64,000 nt of DNA from an uncultured Altererythrobacter sp. (GCA_946886565.1 CAMPIX010000012.1:7400-71399); one strand, 5' to 3'; positions 1-8,930 are shown, counted from the stretch's first letter. Notes: generated by a model not told the origin, from the letters alone. Numbers and translations: made by a program.

Positions 1-962
1 TGATCCACACGCAGGGCTGGCCGCTCTCGGAAAGCGATACGTGGGGCGGCGGTTTCCTCTACCACCAGGCGAACGGGCAGGTCGCGCTCGGCTTCGTCAC
101 CGCGCTCGACTACGAGAACCCCTACGTCTCGCCGTTCCACGAATTCCAGCGCTGGAAGCAGCACCCGGCGATCCGCGAGTATCTCGAAGGCGGCAAGCGG
201 GTCGCCTACGGCGCGCGCGCGATCAACGAGGGCGGGTGGCAGAGCGTGCCGAAGCTGGCGTTCCCCGGCGGCGCGCTGATCGGCTGCGCGGCGGGCTTCG
301 TCAACGTGCCGCGGATCAAGGGTAGCCACACCGCGATGAAGAGCGGCATGCTCGCCGCCGAGGCGGTCGCGGCGGCGATCAAGGGCGGTGCGGAGAAGTC
401 CGAACTGGCCGACTACGACGCCGCGGTCCGCGCGAGCTGGATCGCCGACGAACTGCAGAAGGTGAAGAACGCACAGCCCGCGGTCGCCAAGTTCGGCGGC
501 GACATCGGCACGATCGTCGCGGGCATCGACATGTGGATGCGCCAGCTGAAGATCGGCCTGCCGATCACGATGAAACACGCGCCCGACTACACGCACACCC
601 ACCGCGCCGACCTGCATCGCCCGATCGTCTATCCCAAGCCCGACGGGGAGATCACGTTCGACCGGCTGACCTCGGTCTCGTTCTCCTACACCAACCACGC
701 CGAGGACCAGCCGTGTCACCTCAAGGTGAAGGACATGGCGCTGCAGGAAGCGAGCGAGCTGGAGGTCTATGGCGGCCCCTCGACCCGCTACTGCCCGGCC
801 GGGGTGTACGAATGGGTCGATGTCGAGGAAGGCGATCCCAAGTTCGTGATCAACTCGCAGAACTGCGTCCACTGCAAGACCTGCGACATCAAGGACCCGA
901 ACCAAAACATCGAATGGGTCACGCCCGAGGGTGGCGGCGGGCCGAACTATCCGAATATGTGA
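1..962 (+). CDS. Electron transfer flavoprotein-ubiquinone oxidoreductase (3' part)
   Basis: Only the C-terminal 319 residues are present; the N-terminal FAD-binding part lies before the window, so the true start is unseen. The enzyme passes electrons from ETF, which is fed by fatty-acid and amino-acid oxidation, to ubiquinone at the inner membrane. Seen here are the conserved stretch KGSHTAMKSGMLAAE (visible residues from about 106) and a C-terminal ferredoxin-like domain with cysteines at visible residues 264, 288, 291 and 294 (the last three in NCVHCKTC) that would hold one 4Fe-4S cluster. The tail DPNQNIEWVTPEGGGGPNYPNM-like ending is typical of the family. The reading frame is open from base 3 and ends at TGA 960-962. 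Confidence 0.95.
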   Translation, partial: IHTQGWPLSESDTWGGGFLYHQANGQVALGFVTALDYENPYVSPFHEFQRWKQHPAIREYLEGGKRVAYGARAINEGGWQSVPKLAFPGGALIGCAAGFVNVPRIKGSHTAMKSGMLAAEAVAAAIKGGAEKSELADYDAAVRASWIADELQKVKNAQPAVAKFGGDIGTIVAGIDMWMRQLKIGLPITMKHAPDYTHTHRADLHRPIVYPKPDGEITFDRLTSVSFSYTNHAEDQPCHLKVKDMALQEASELEVYGGPSTRYCPAGVYEWVDVEEGDPKFVINSQNCVHCKTCDIKDPNQNIEWVTPEGGGGPNYPNM

Positions 963-968
963 GATGCA

Positions 969-1139
969 ATGACTCGTCGGAAGGTCGCCATCCTCGTGGT
1001 ATTTTCGCTTATAGTTGGCGGCTATTTCGGTTGGTGGCTGAGACAACAAAGCGACATTGACGCCTGTCTGGATGCCGGAGGACGTTGGGAAACCAACGGT
1101 AGCTACTGCGACGGCGTCGAATTCCTTCCCACACAATAG
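969..1139 (+). CDS. Small single-pass membrane protein, 56 aa, unknown function
   Basis: A 56-codon frame starts six bases after the ETF-QO stop. The protein begins MTRRK, followed by one hydrophobic helix (about residues 7-24, ending GGYFGWW), then a short polar tail with two cysteines in a DACLDAGGRW...YCDG arrangement. A CLxxGGRW-x6-C tail of this sort is a pattern I associate with small hypothetical membrane proteins of sphingomonads, where the two cysteines could form a periplasmic disulfide (inference). It ends 22 bases before ispE, so it may be co-transcribed with its neighbours. I do not know its role. The coding call rests on start position, composition and the N-terminal charge/helix/tail layout. 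Confidence 0.6.
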   Translation: MTRRKVAILVVFSLIVGGYFGWWLRQQSDIDACLDAGGRWETNGSYCDGVEFLPTQ

Positions 1140-1161
1140 CGGGTCCAGCCTGTCCTTCCTT

Positions 1162-1968
1162 ATGCGCGAAACCGGCTACGCCAAGATCAACCTCGCGCTG
1201 CATGTGCGGCGGCGGCGGGAGGATGGGTATCATGAACTCGAGACGCTGTTCGCCTTCGTCGATGCGGGCGACGAGTTGACGGCGCGCGCGGCGGCGCGGG
1301 ACAGTCTGAGCGTGACAGGCGAGTTCGCGCAGGCGCTCGATGATCCGTTCGGCAATATCGTCGCCAGGGCGCTGGGGAAGCTGCCGCGGGCGGATGGGCT
1401 GGCGTTGACGCTGGAGAAGAACCTGCCGGTGGCGGCGGGGCTGGGCGGCGGGTCGGCGGACGCGGGCGCGGTGTTTCGCATGGTGCGCGAGCGGTATGGT
1501 TTGCCCGACGACTGGCGGGAGCGTGCCGCGTCGCTCGGCGCCGACGTGCCTGCTTGCGTCGAGAGCGTCGCCTGTATCGGGCGCGGGACCGGGACCGAGC
1601 TGGAGCCGATCGAGAACGACCTTGCCGGAACGCCGGTGCTGCTCGTCAACCCGCGCGTGCCGGTGCCGACCGGGCCGGTGTTCGCCGCGTGGGACGGCGA
1701 GGACCGCGAGGCTCTACCGGAAGGCAGGGCGTCGGAAATCGCGCGCGCGGGGCGCAACGATCTCGAAGTTGCGGCCATTGGGCTCTGCCCGGAGATCGGC
1801 GAGGTGCTGCACCATCTGCGAGGAACGCGGGCTTTTCTCACCCGTATGTCCGGTTCGGGCGCGACGTGCTTCGCGCTGTTCGAGGATGAGGCGGCGTGTG
1901 AGGATGCGGTTGCTCAGATCGGCGAGGCGCAACCGGGTTGGTGGACGATGAAGGGCAAGCTGAGATAA
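1162..1968 (+). CDS. ispE: 4-diphosphocytidyl-2-C-methyl-D-erythritol kinase
   Basis: This GHMP-family kinase phosphorylates CDP-methylerythritol in the non-mevalonate (MEP) isoprenoid pathway in the cytoplasm. The 268-residue product opens with ETGYAKINLALHV, where Lys8 matches the family's substrate-binding lysine. The glycine-rich ATP loop PVAAGLGGGSADAG lies at residues 89-102, a likely catalytic Asp at 128 (LGADVPA), and the third GHMP motif MSGSGATCFALF is near the C-terminus. The start ATG at 1162 was chosen because homology begins there; the frame is open further upstream but that stretch overlaps the preceding small gene and shows no similarity. Length fits the family. Confidence 0.95.
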   Translation: MRETGYAKINLALHVRRRREDGYHELETLFAFVDAGDELTARAAARDSLSVTGEFAQALDDPFGNIVARALGKLPRADGLALTLEKNLPVAAGLGGGSADAGAVFRMVRERYGLPDDWRERAASLGADVPACVESVACIGRGTGTELEPIENDLAGTPVLLVNPRVPVPTGPVFAAWDGEDREALPEGRASEIARAGRNDLEVAAIGLCPEIGEVLHHLRGTRAFLTRMSGSGATCFALFEDEAACEDAVAQIGEAQPGWWTMKGKLR

Positions 1969-1996
1969 AACGATGCTCTCATGCAAATGCAAAGTT

Positions 1997-2108
1997 CCGT
2001 TCGCCCTGAGCTTGTCGAAGGGCCCGTTCGAGCGAAGCCGAGAACTGGCTCCGTGCAGGGCCTCGGCTTCGCTCGGCCCAGTCCCTCGACTGCGCTCGGG
2101 ACGAACGG
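1997..2108. repeat. Sphingomonad-type palindromic repeat, family D copy 1
   Basis: An imperfect inverted repeat whose outer arms read CCGTTCG (1997-2003) and CGAACGG (2102-2108). The left inner arm is CCTGAGCTTGTCGAAGGG and the right inner arm GTCCCTCGACTGCGCTCGGG. It fills the ispE to amidohydrolase gap and stops directly at the next ATG. Related copies are at 28442-28506 and 54995-55086. This is a known type of abundant intergenic repeat in sphingomonad genomes; no coding content is seen. Confidence 0.8.
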
Positions 2109-2834
2109 ATGCTTGAAGAGGTTTACCGCCAAGTCGGCGAGCCGGTGCCGGGCCGGATCGTCTGCGTCGCCGATCATGCGTCGAACCACGTTCCGGCCGA
2201 TATCGACCTCGGCATCGCGCCCGAGCTGCTGGACAAGCACATCGCGCTCGACATCGGGGTCGAGGGGGTCGCCGAGCGCATGGCGCGGCGCCACGGCATT
2301 CCCGCACATATCGCCTGCATCAGCCGCCTCGTGTGTGATCTGCACCGCGAGGAGGAAGCGCCCGGCGTGGTCCCCGCGAAAAGCGACGGGCATCTGATCC
2401 CCGGCAATATCGGCGCCGATATCGAGCGGCGGCTCGCGCGGTTCCATCGACCCTATCATACCGCACTCGGCCAATGGCTGGACGCCGCGCGGCCCGAGCT
2501 GATCGTCGCCTTGCACAGCTTCACGCCCGAGCTCGAAAGCGGCGGTGAGCCGCGGCCGTGGCAGGTCGCGTTGCTCTACAATCGGGACGACCGCGCCGCG
2601 CGCCATGCGATCCGGCTGTTCGCCGCGCACGGGCTCACCGTCGGCGACAACCAGCCCTATTCGGGCAAACAGTTGAACGCGACGATGGACCGCCACGCCG
2701 AAGCGCATGGGCGGCCCTATCTGACGATCGAGATCCGCCAGGACATGATCGAGCGCGAGGCGGATCAGGCGCGCTGGGCGGCGCTGGTGGCCGATGTGGC
2801 GGGCCGCACTGCGCTCGCGCTCAAGGGCGGCTAG
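2109..2834 (+). CDS. N-formylglutamate amidohydrolase family protein
   Basis: The 241-residue product matches the N-formylglutamate amidohydrolase (FGase) family, which hydrolyses N-formyl-glutamate or similar amides, for example at the end of one histidine-degradation route. Recognisable motifs are IVCVADHASNHVP (about residues 18-30), HIALDIGVEGVA, an HREE segment with likely metal ligands, and IVALHSFTPEL near residue 140. There are no hut genes nearby, so the true substrate is open; many alphaproteobacteria carry such orphan members. The ATG touches the edge of the preceding palindromic repeat and no good Shine-Dalgarno is visible, yet family similarity starts within about ten residues, so the start cannot be far off. 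Confidence 0.85.
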   Translation: MLEEVYRQVGEPVPGRIVCVADHASNHVPADIDLGIAPELLDKHIALDIGVEGVAERMARRHGIPAHIACISRLVCDLHREEEAPGVVPAKSDGHLIPGNIGADIERRLARFHRPYHTALGQWLDAARPELIVALHSFTPELESGGEPRPWQVALLYNRDDRAARHAIRLFAAHGLTVGDNQPYSGKQLNATMDRHAEAHGRPYLTIEIRQDMIEREADQARWAALVADVAGRTALALKGG

Positions 2835-2906
2835 GGCGCGACCAAATTCTGCATTGTTGACCCTGCCTGCCTTCGCCGCGAAACCTGCGCGGACGGAGGA
2901 GCCAGC

Positions 2907-4628
2907 GTGACCGCGAAATTCGACAAGACCAAGCTTCCCAGCCGCCACGTCTCGGTCGGGCCCGAGCGCGCGCCGCATCGCTCGTATTACTACGCGATGG
3001 GCATGACCGAGGAGGAGATCGCGCGCCCGTTCGTCGCGGTCGCTTCCGCCGGCAACGACAGCGCGCCGTGCAACACCACGCTCGACGCGCAGGCCGATGT
3101 CTGCCGGCGCGGGGTGGAGGAGGGGGGCGGCACCCCGCGCCGGTTCAACACCATCACCGTCACCGACGGGATCGCGATGGGCCACCAGGGGATGAAGAGC
3201 TCGCTCGTCAGCCGCGAGGTGATCGCCGATTCGATCGAGCTTTCGGTGCGCGGGCACTGCTACGACGCGCTGGTCGGGTTCGCCGGCTGCGACAAGAGCC
3301 TGCCAGGCATGATGATGGCGATGCTGCGGCTCAACGTGCCCTCGATCTTCGTCTATGGCGGCTCGATCCTGCCCGGCCGGTTCCACGGGCACGACGTGAC
3401 CGTGGTCGACGTGTTCGAGGCGGTGGGCCAGCACGCGGCGGGCAATTGCCCGCTCAAGGAACTGACCGCGCTCGAGAAAGTCGCTTGTCCGGGTCACGGC
3501 GCCTGCGGTGGGCAGTTCACCGCGAACACGATGGCCTGCGTCGGCGAGGCGATCGGATTGTCCTTGCCGAACAGCAATATGGCGCCCGCCCCTTACAAGT
3601 CGCGCGAGGAGATCGCGGTCGCGGCGGGGCGGCAGGTCATGGCGCTGCTCGAGGCGGACCTGCGCCCGCGCGACATCTGCACCCGCGCCGCGTTCGAGAA
3701 CGCCGCGCGGGTCGTCGCCGCGACCGGCGGCTCTACCAACGCCGCGCTCCATCTGCCCGCGATGGCGAGCGAATGCGGCATCGCGTTCGACCTGTTCGAC
3801 GTTGCCGAGATATTCAAATCAACGCCTTACATCGCCGACCTTAAGCCCGGCGGACAATATGTCGCGAAGGACATGCACGAGGCGGGCGGGGTCTATATGG
3901 CGATGAAGACGCTGCTCGACGGCGGTTTCCTCGACCCCGAACCGATGACCGTGAGCGGCAAGACGCTGGGCGAAAACATCGAGGAAGTGACCTGGAACCC
4001 CGACCAGAAGGTCTTTTACGAGGTTTCGAGCCCCATCACCCCCACCGGCGGCGTCGTGGGCCTGAAGGGATCGCTCGCGCCCGAGGGGGCGATCGTCAAG
4101 GTCGCGGGCATGGCGCGGCTGCAGTTCACCGGTCCGGCGCGGGTGTTCGAGTGCGAGGAGGACGCCTTCGCCGCGGTCGAGGCGCGCGACATCGCCGAGG
4201 GCAGCGTGATCGTGATCCGCTACGAAGGGCCCAAGGGCGGGCCGGGAATGCGCGAGATGCTCGCCACCACCGCCGCGCTCTACGGGCAGGGCATGGGCGA
4301 GAAGGTCGCGCTGATCACCGACGGGCGTTTCTCGGGCGCGACGCGCGGGTTCTGCATCGGCCATGTCGGGCCCGAGGCGGCCGAGGGCGGCCCGATCGCG
4401 CTGATCGAGGACGGCGACACCATCGCGATCGATGCGGTCGCGGGCACGATCGACCTCGACGTCGATGACGCCACGCTCGCCGAGCGCCGCGCGCGATGGA
4501 CCCCGCGCGAGAACGACTACCAGTCGGGCGCATTGTGGCGCTATGCAGGCAATGTCGGGCCGGCCTACAAGGGGGCGGTGACGCACCCGGGGGCCAGGTC
4601 TGAAAAGCATGTTTACGCGGATATCTAG
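2907..4628 (+). CDS. ilvD: Dihydroxy-acid dehydratase
   Basis: IlvD dehydrates 2,3-dihydroxy-isovalerate and 2,3-dihydroxy-3-methylvalerate in the valine, leucine and isoleucine pathway, using an Fe-S cluster. The 573-residue product has the expected markers: [46 protein letters not shown] and [13 protein letters not shown], which supply the cluster cysteines, and [10 protein letters not shown]. These favour IlvD over the related phosphogluconate dehydratase. Start is GTG at 2907 with a strong GGAGGA at 2895-2900. The last 20 bases overlap the next gene, suggesting translational coupling to a small lipoprotein. Confidence 0.96.
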   Translation: MTAKFDKTKLPSRHVSVGPERAPHRSYYYAMGMTEEEIARPFVAVASAGNDSAPCNTTLDAQADVCRRGVEEGGGTPRRFNTITVTDGIAMGHQGMKSSLVSREVIADSIELSVRGHCYDALVGFAGCDKSLPGMMMAMLRLNVPSIFVYGGSILPGRFHGHDVTVVDVFEAVGQHAAGNCPLKELTALEKVACPGHGACGGQFTANTMACVGEAIGLSLPNSNMAPAPYKSREEIAVAAGRQVMALLEADLRPRDICTRAAFENAARVVAATGGSTNAALHLPAMASECGIAFDLFDVAEIFKSTPYIADLKPGGQYVAKDMHEAGGVYMAMKTLLDGGFLDPEPMTVSGKTLGENIEEVTWNPDQKVFYEVSSPITPTGGVVGLKGSLAPEGAIVKVAGMARLQFTGPARVFECEEDAFAAVEARDIAEGSVIVIRYEGPKGGPGMREMLATTAALYGQGMGEKVALITDGRFSGATRGFCIGHVGPEAAEGGPIALIEDGDTIAIDAVAGTIDLDVDDATLAERRARWTPRENDYQSGALWRYAGNVGPAYKGAVTHPGARSEKHVYADI

Positions 4629-4980
4629 CGCGCTGGTGCTGCTGTCGCTCGGCGCCTGTTCGGGCGATGCGCCGGTGCAGGCGCAGGCCGACGAAGGAGC
4701 GCAGCGGATCGACTGCGCGATCGGGCCGGGCGCGGAGTTCGGCCCGGACTGCCTGGTCGAACGCGTGCAGATCGAGGGTGCTACCGTGTTGACCGTGCGC
4801 CACCCCGACGGCGGTTTCCGCCGCTTCGAACAGCTTGCCGACGGGCTCGGGCTCGCGATCTACGATGGCGCGGACGGGGCCGAACTGACACTGGCGGGCG
4901 ATGTTCTCGAAGTGCGCGTGGCGGGCGACCGCTACCGCTTCCCCGCGCGGCCGAGCCGGGATTCCGATGCCGCGGAATGA
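4609..4980 (+). CDS. Small lipoprotein, 123 aa, unknown function
   Basis: The N-terminus [19 protein letters not shown] is a lipoprotein signal with Cys17 as the lipidated residue. The mature part contains [15 protein letters not shown], suggesting a disulfide, and a beta-rich segment [15 protein letters not shown]. It overlaps the end of ilvD by 20 bases and the start of the NAD(P)H-hydrate repair gene by 14, so the three are tightly linked. I recognise this only as a hypothetical protein; nothing in it suggests a role in branched-chain amino acid synthesis. Confidence 0.8.
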   Translation: MFTRISSALVLLSLGACSGDAPVQAQADEGAQRIDCAIGPGAEFGPDCLVERVQIEGATVLTVRHPDGGFRRFEQLADGLGLAIYDGADGAELTLAGDVLEVRVAGDRYRFPARPSRDSDAAE

Positions 4981-6349
4981 TCCGGTCCTCACGGTCGCCG
5001 GGATGCAGGCGGCCGAGCAGGGGCTCGTCGCGGCCGGTGCAAGCGTCGACGACCTGATGCAGCGCGCCGGGCGGGGCGCGGCGGAATGGGTCTGGCGCCT
5101 CGCCGCCGGACGGCCGGTGACGGTCTTGTGCGGCCCCGGCAACAATGGCGGCGATGGCTATGTTATCGCTGAGGTTTTGCGGCAGTGGGGGCTGGACGTG
5201 GCGGTGGTCGCGCCGGTCGATACGAAGACCGACGCCGCCCGAAACGCGCGCGCGCTCTACCGCGGCGCGATGGCCGGGGAAGGGCGGCGCGGTGCGGTGC
5301 TGGTCGATTGCCTGTTCGGCAGCGGGCTGACGCGGCCCTTGTCGGGCGAATTGCTGAATTTGCTGAACCGGTTGTCCGCGCATCACCAGCATTGCGTCGC
5401 GATCGACCTGCCGAGCGGTGTCGAGAGCGACAGCGGCGCGCTGCTCAACGAGGGGCTGCCGCGCTACGATCTCACGCTGGCGCTGGGCGCGTGGAAGTTC
5501 GCGCACTGGACGATGCCCGCGATGGCGCGGATGGGCGCGCGGCGGCTGGTGGATATCGGGGTGCGGGAGACCGGGTCGAAGGCGGCGCTGTCGGCCCGCC
5601 CGCGGCTCGATGCGCCGGCAGCCGATGCGCACAAGTACCGCCGCGGCCTGCTCGCGGTGGTCGGCGGCGCCATGCCCGGCGCGGCGCTGCTCGCGGCCAA
5701 GGCCGCGATGCACGCGGGCGCGGGGAACGTGCGGCTGCTTGCCGACCGCTCGCATCCCGCCGCCCCGGCCGCGCTGGTGGTGGACGAGAAGCCGCTCACC
5801 GAAGCGCTCGACGACGCGCGGTTCGACGCGGTGCTCGTCGGCCCCGGGCTGGGGCGCGACGAGGCTGCGAGGGCGCGGCTGTGCGCGGCTCTGGACCGCG
5901 GGCTGCCGACGGTGCTCGACGCCGATGCGCTGGGTTTGCTCGAGCGGCGCGCATTCGCCGAAGATACGCTCGTCACCCCGCACGAGGGCGAGCTGGCGAA
6001 ACTGTGCGAGACGTTCGGGATTTCGGGCGGGGGCAAGCGCGCGAAGGCGCAGGCGCTGGCCGAGGCGAGCGGGCTGACCGTGCTCGCCAAAGGCCCCGAT
6101 ACGGTGCTGTGCGCGCCGGACGGGACGATGCGGCTGTTCGCACCCGGGCCGAGCTGGCTTTCGACCGCGGGGACGGGCGACGTGCTCGCGGGTATCGCGG
6201 CGAGCCGCATGGCGACCGGCGCTTCGGCGTTCGAGGCGGCCGAGCAGGCGGTGTGGCTCCAGCACGAGGCGGCGCGGATCGCCGGCGCGGCGTTCACCGC
6301 CGACGAACTGGCGCACGCCGTGAAAGCCGCCTACGCGCGCTTTCTGTGA
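4967..6349 (+). CDS. nnrD: Bifunctional NAD(P)H-hydrate epimerase / ADP-dependent dehydratase
   Basis: This enzyme repairs damaged NAD(P)H: the N-terminal YjeF_N domain epimerises R- and S-NAD(P)HX, and the C-terminal ribokinase-like domain dehydrates the S form with ADP. In the 460-residue product the epimerase motif VLCGPGNNGGDGYVIAE is near residues 49-65. The second domain starts around HKYRRGLLAVVGG and has VTPHEGELAKL and the STAGTGDVLAG nucleotide loop near the C-terminus. The start ATG at 4967 gives the family's usual N-terminus (VLTVAGMQAAEQ), although it lies inside the upstream lipoprotein gene. It runs into the next gene by a GTGA overlap. Confidence 0.93.
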   Translation: MPRNDPVLTVAGMQAAEQGLVAAGASVDDLMQRAGRGAAEWVWRLAAGRPVTVLCGPGNNGGDGYVIAEVLRQWGLDVAVVAPVDTKTDAARNARALYRGAMAGEGRRGAVLVDCLFGSGLTRPLSGELLNLLNRLSAHHQHCVAIDLPSGVESDSGALLNEGLPRYDLTLALGAWKFAHWTMPAMARMGARRLVDIGVRETGSKAALSARPRLDAPAADAHKYRRGLLAVVGGAMPGAALLAAKAAMHAGAGNVRLLADRSHPAAPAALVVDEKPLTEALDDARFDAVLVGPGLGRDEAARARLCAALDRGLPTVLDADALGLLERRAFAEDTLVTPHEGELAKLCETFGISGGGKRAKAQALAEASGLTVLAKGPDTVLCAPDGTMRLFAPGPSWLSTAGTGDVLAGIAASRMATGASAFEAAEQAVWLQHEAARIAGAAFTADELAHAVKAAYARFL

Positions 6350-7542
6350 CCGAACCATCCGAGATCATCCGCATCGCCGCGAAGGGCGACGGCGTGACTG
6401 CCGACGGCCGCCACGCGCCCTATGCCGCGCCGGGCGACCTGCTGCGCACCGACGGCACGCTCGAGCATGGCGTGCACCATGCCGTGCCGCCATGCCGTCA
6501 CTTCGGGACATGCGGCGGGTGCCAGTTGCAGCATTGCGACCGGGCGGCGATCGCGCGCTACGTTTCAGAGCGGGTCGCGTTTGCAGCGCAAGGGCAGGGC
6601 GTGGCGATTGGCGAACTGCTGGCGCCGCACATTTCGCCGCCGCGCAGCCGCCGTCGCTGCACGCTCCATGCGCTGAGCGCGGGCGGCAAGCCGGTGATCG
6701 GGTTTCGCGAGGCCGGTTCGCACCGCGTGGTCGACATGCGCGAATGCCATGTGCTGCGGCCCGAACTGTTCGCGCTCGTCGCGCCGCTGCGCGCGCTGCT
6801 GGCGCGGCGCAAGGGGCGCTATGCCGCCGATATCGAGCTGACGCTGACCGACCGGGGCGTGGACTGCGCGATCGCGGGGCTGGCGGTCGAGGGCCTGGCG
6901 CAGACCGAGGAGATGCTCGATTTCGCGCGGGAGAACGGCGTTGCGCGGCTGACGCTCGACCATGGTTACGGGCCCGAAACGGTGTGGGAGCCCGAGCCGG
7001 TGACGGTCACCCTGTCGGGCGTGCCGGTCGGGTTTCCGAGCGGCAGCTTCCTCCAGGCGACCCTGGACGGCGAGGCGGCGCTGGTCGGTGCGGTGCGCGA
7101 ATGGCTGACGGGGGCGGGCACGGTCGCCGATCTGTTTGCCGGGCTCGGCACGTTCGCCTTCGCCTTGGGCGGTGACGACAAGGTGCTTGCGGCCGAGGCG
7201 GCGCGCGACGCGCATCTTGCGTGCAAGGCGGCCGCGGGGCGTTCGGGCAGGCCGGTCCACGCGATGCACCGCGACCTGTTCCGCAATCCACTCCAGCCCG
7301 ACGAGCTCGATCGTTTCGCCGCGGTCGTGCTCGATCCGCCGCGGGCGGGCGCGCGCGAGCAGGTGGCGAGGCTGGCAGAGAGTGCGGTGCCGCGGGTGGC
7401 CTATGTCAGCTGCAACCCCTCGAGCTGGGCGCGTGACGTGGCCACGCTGGTCGCCTCCGGCTATCGGCTGGAGAAGGTCAAACCGGTCGGCCAGTTCGTC
7501 TGGTCGACCCACGTCGAGCTTGCGAGCCTGTTCGTGCGCTGA
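6346..7542 (+). CDS. RNA uracil-5 methyltransferase (RumA/TrmA family)
   Basis: A SAM-dependent RNA m5U methyltransferase of 398 residues. It carries the Fe-S cluster motif CRHFGTCGGCQLQH near residues 46-59, with the fourth ligand probably in RECHVLRP. The SAM loop is VADLFAGLGTFAFALG, followed by VVLDPPRAGA and the catalytic YVSCNPSSWARD with its nucleophilic Cys. The start is GTG at 6346, overlapping the nnrD stop (GTGA). Members of this family modify 23S rRNA (RlmC/RlmD) or tRNA (TrmA); the Fe-S motif favours the 23S rRNA group. The exact target nucleotide is not readable from sequence. Confidence 0.92.
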   Translation: MTEPSEIIRIAAKGDGVTADGRHAPYAAPGDLLRTDGTLEHGVHHAVPPCRHFGTCGGCQLQHCDRAAIARYVSERVAFAAQGQGVAIGELLAPHISPPRSRRRCTLHALSAGGKPVIGFREAGSHRVVDMRECHVLRPELFALVAPLRALLARRKGRYAADIELTLTDRGVDCAIAGLAVEGLAQTEEMLDFARENGVARLTLDHGYGPETVWEPEPVTVTLSGVPVGFPSGSFLQATLDGEAALVGAVREWLTGAGTVADLFAGLGTFAFALGGDDKVLAAEAARDAHLACKAAAGRSGRPVHAMHRDLFRNPLQPDELDRFAAVVLDPPRAGAREQVARLAESAVPRVAYVSCNPSSWARDVATLVASGYRLEKVKPVGQFVWSTHVELASLFVR

Positions 7543-7564
7543 TCCTCCCCGGAACGCGGAGGAT
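7542..7564. terminator. Hairpin between convergent genes
   Basis: ATCCTCC (7542-7548) and GGAGGAT (7558-7564) form a 7-bp stem with a 9-base loop, overlapping the stop codons of the convergent methyltransferase and hydrolase genes. It looks like a minimal version of the ATCCTCCCC...GGGGAGGAT repeats elsewhere in the window. It has no clear T run, so a bidirectional terminator role is inference. Confidence 0.4.
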
Positions 7565-8340
7565 TAGTTGCGCAGGGCGGTGAGGATCTGGTCGTAGAGC
7601 CAGTCGCGCGCCGGCGGCTCGACGTAGGCGTGGGTGGCGTTCGCGCAGCGGTGGATGCGCGGATCGGATGCGTCCCAGGCCGAGGCGAACGTCTGCGCGG
7701 TGCGATCGGCTTCGGCGAGGAGGATGCGTACGGGACCCTCGAAGCTGTCCAGCCCCGTCGCCATCTCCTGCGCCAGCGAGTTCGGCGCGGATTTAGGGCG
7801 CGCGGCTTTGGCGATTCCGCGGGCGAGCTTGCCCAGATTCACACCGCCGGTAACAAGCCGCGCGATCTCCTTGGGATTTTTCAGTTTTTCCGCATATCGC
7901 GAACGTATGGCGTCGGGCGGCGGGGTTCCGTCGTCGCCGTCCTCGATGGTCCACGGGTTCGACAGCACCAGCGCGTCGCAGCCCGCGCCACCGGCAAGCA
8001 TCAGCGCGCTCGCCGCGTCGCAGTTGCCGAAGCCGACGACGCGGTTCATCTGCGGCGCGAGCGCGCGGAACGCGTCGAGCGCGGCGACGATATCCTTGCG
8101 GCTCTTGCGGAAGCCGCGGTTCTCGCCCTCGCTGTCGCCGATCCCGCGGCGGTCGAAGCGGAACACCGGAAAGCCGCGCCGCGCCACGCGCTCGGCCAGC
8201 GCGGCCTGGCCCGAGAAGGCGCCCGCGCGGATTTCGTTGCCGCCGCTGACGAGCAGCAGCCCGGCCGCGCCCGGCGCGGTGTCGAGCGTCGCTCCGAGCG
8301 TGCAGCCCTCGCAGGCGAACGTGAGCGGCAGCCGCTTCAT
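7564..8340 (-). CDS. Exosortase A system-associated hydrolase 1
   Basis: A 258-residue alpha/beta-hydrolase of the type that accompanies exosortase A loci (TIGR03100-like). The nucleophile elbow reads VGFGNCDAASA, with Cys where most alpha/beta hydrolases have Ser. The segment PVFRFDRRGIGDSEG follows the fold's oxyanion region, and ILLAEADRTA plus NATHAYVEPPA supply a likely Asp and His. It is the last gene of a minus-strand operon: its ATG (8340-8338) overlaps the stop of hydrolase 2 in an ATGA junction. The reaction is unknown; given the adjoining ACP, ligase and decarboxylase a role in building a lipid-linked or acylated precursor is plausible but unproven. Confidence 0.9.
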   Translation of the reverse strand: MKRLPLTFACEGCTLGATLDTAPGAAGLLLVSGGNEIRAGAFSGQAALAERVARRGFPVFRFDRRGIGDSEGENRGFRKSRKDIVAALDAFRALAPQMNRVVGFGNCDAASALMLAGGAGCDALVLSNPWTIEDGDDGTPPPDAIRSRYAEKLKNPKEIARLVTGGVNLGKLARGIAKAARPKSAPNSLAQEMATGLDSFEGPVRILLAEADRTAQTFASAWDASDPRIHRCANATHAYVEPPARDWLYDQILTALRN

Positions 8341-8930
8341 GCCGTCGCGACCCCGAGCGAGAGGCGGGCGGCGAGCGCGTCGGCCTGCGCGGAATCCTCG
8401 TCGGGCTCGGCGCGCAGCCACAGACCGCTGCCGCCGACGGCCGACTGGTCGATCGCGAGTTGCGCCGCTTCGGGCGATGGCGCAGCCTCCGCCAGTTGCG
8501 AGAACATCGCTGCCCCCAGCTTCCACCCGGCAAGCTCGATCCCTTCGGCGCGCGCCTGCTGCTGGAGCACGTCGGTGCTCTCCTCGCGACCGGCCTCGCG
8601 CGCAGCGATCGTCCGCGCGCGCAGCATGGCGCGCAACACCTGCCGGCCGGCGACCGGGGCGTAGGCCCAGCCAGGCATCCCGGGCGGCGCGATCAGCGCT
8701 CCGCCGCGCAGCGTCAGCACGTGGGTCGCGCCGAAATGCGCGGCGGCGGCGAGTGCGGCGTGCCGCCAGTGGTCGAGCGTTTGTGCTTCCAATGGCTGGC
8801 GGCTCTCGTTGCAGCCGGGCAGATCGGGCAGCGCGCTGGCGATCCCGGCAACGTCGAGACGGCGCATCACCGCCGCCGTCAGCCGGCGCAGCTTGTTCGC
8901 CTCGTCGAACAGCGCGGGCAGCACCAGCAC
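8337..8930 (-). CDS. Exosortase A system-associated hydrolase 2
   Basis: A degenerate alpha/beta-hydrolase relative found in XrtA loci (TIGR03101-like). It begins in sequence that resembles the family (VLVLPALFDEANKLRR, PDLPGCNESRQPL). At the position of the nucleophile elbow it has LTLRGGALI, so no Ser or Cys nucleophile is visible and it may be non-catalytic or a partner of hydrolase 1. The call uses GTG at 8930. The frame stays open upstream and looks coding (TFKTWPCPTIGGGTHEE, LAFDGGRAAR) back to a CTG at 9029 that overlaps the upstream ACP stop as CTGA; the protein could therefore be 230 rather than 197 residues. Confidence 0.82.
   Translation of the reverse strand: MLVLPALFDEANKLRRLTAAVMRRLDVAGIASALPDLPGCNESRQPLEAQTLDHWRHAALAAAAHFGATHVLTLRGGALIAPPGMPGWAYAPVAGRQVLRAMLRARTIAAREAGREESTDVLQQQARAEGIELAGWKLGAAMFSQLAEAAPSPEAAQLAIDQSAVGGSGLWLRAEPDEDSAQADALAARLSLGVATA

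Noticed and set aside
1914..3752. A long open frame on the minus strand antisense to the amidohydrolase and ilvD genes
   Set aside because: The translation is Arg/Gly/Ala-rich with no family similarity, and both sense genes are certain; this is a shadow frame typical of high-GC DNA.
2907..4628. Identity as phosphogluconate dehydratase (Edd) instead of IlvD
   Set aside because: The length of 573 residues, the GHQGMKSSL block and the PNSNMAP block fit IlvD, and no Entner-Doudoroff neighbours are present.
5185..6345. An open frame running in front of the RNA methyltransferase, overlapping the nnrD gene
   Set aside because: It is out of frame with the well-supported nnrD gene; methyltransferase similarity begins only after GTG 6346.
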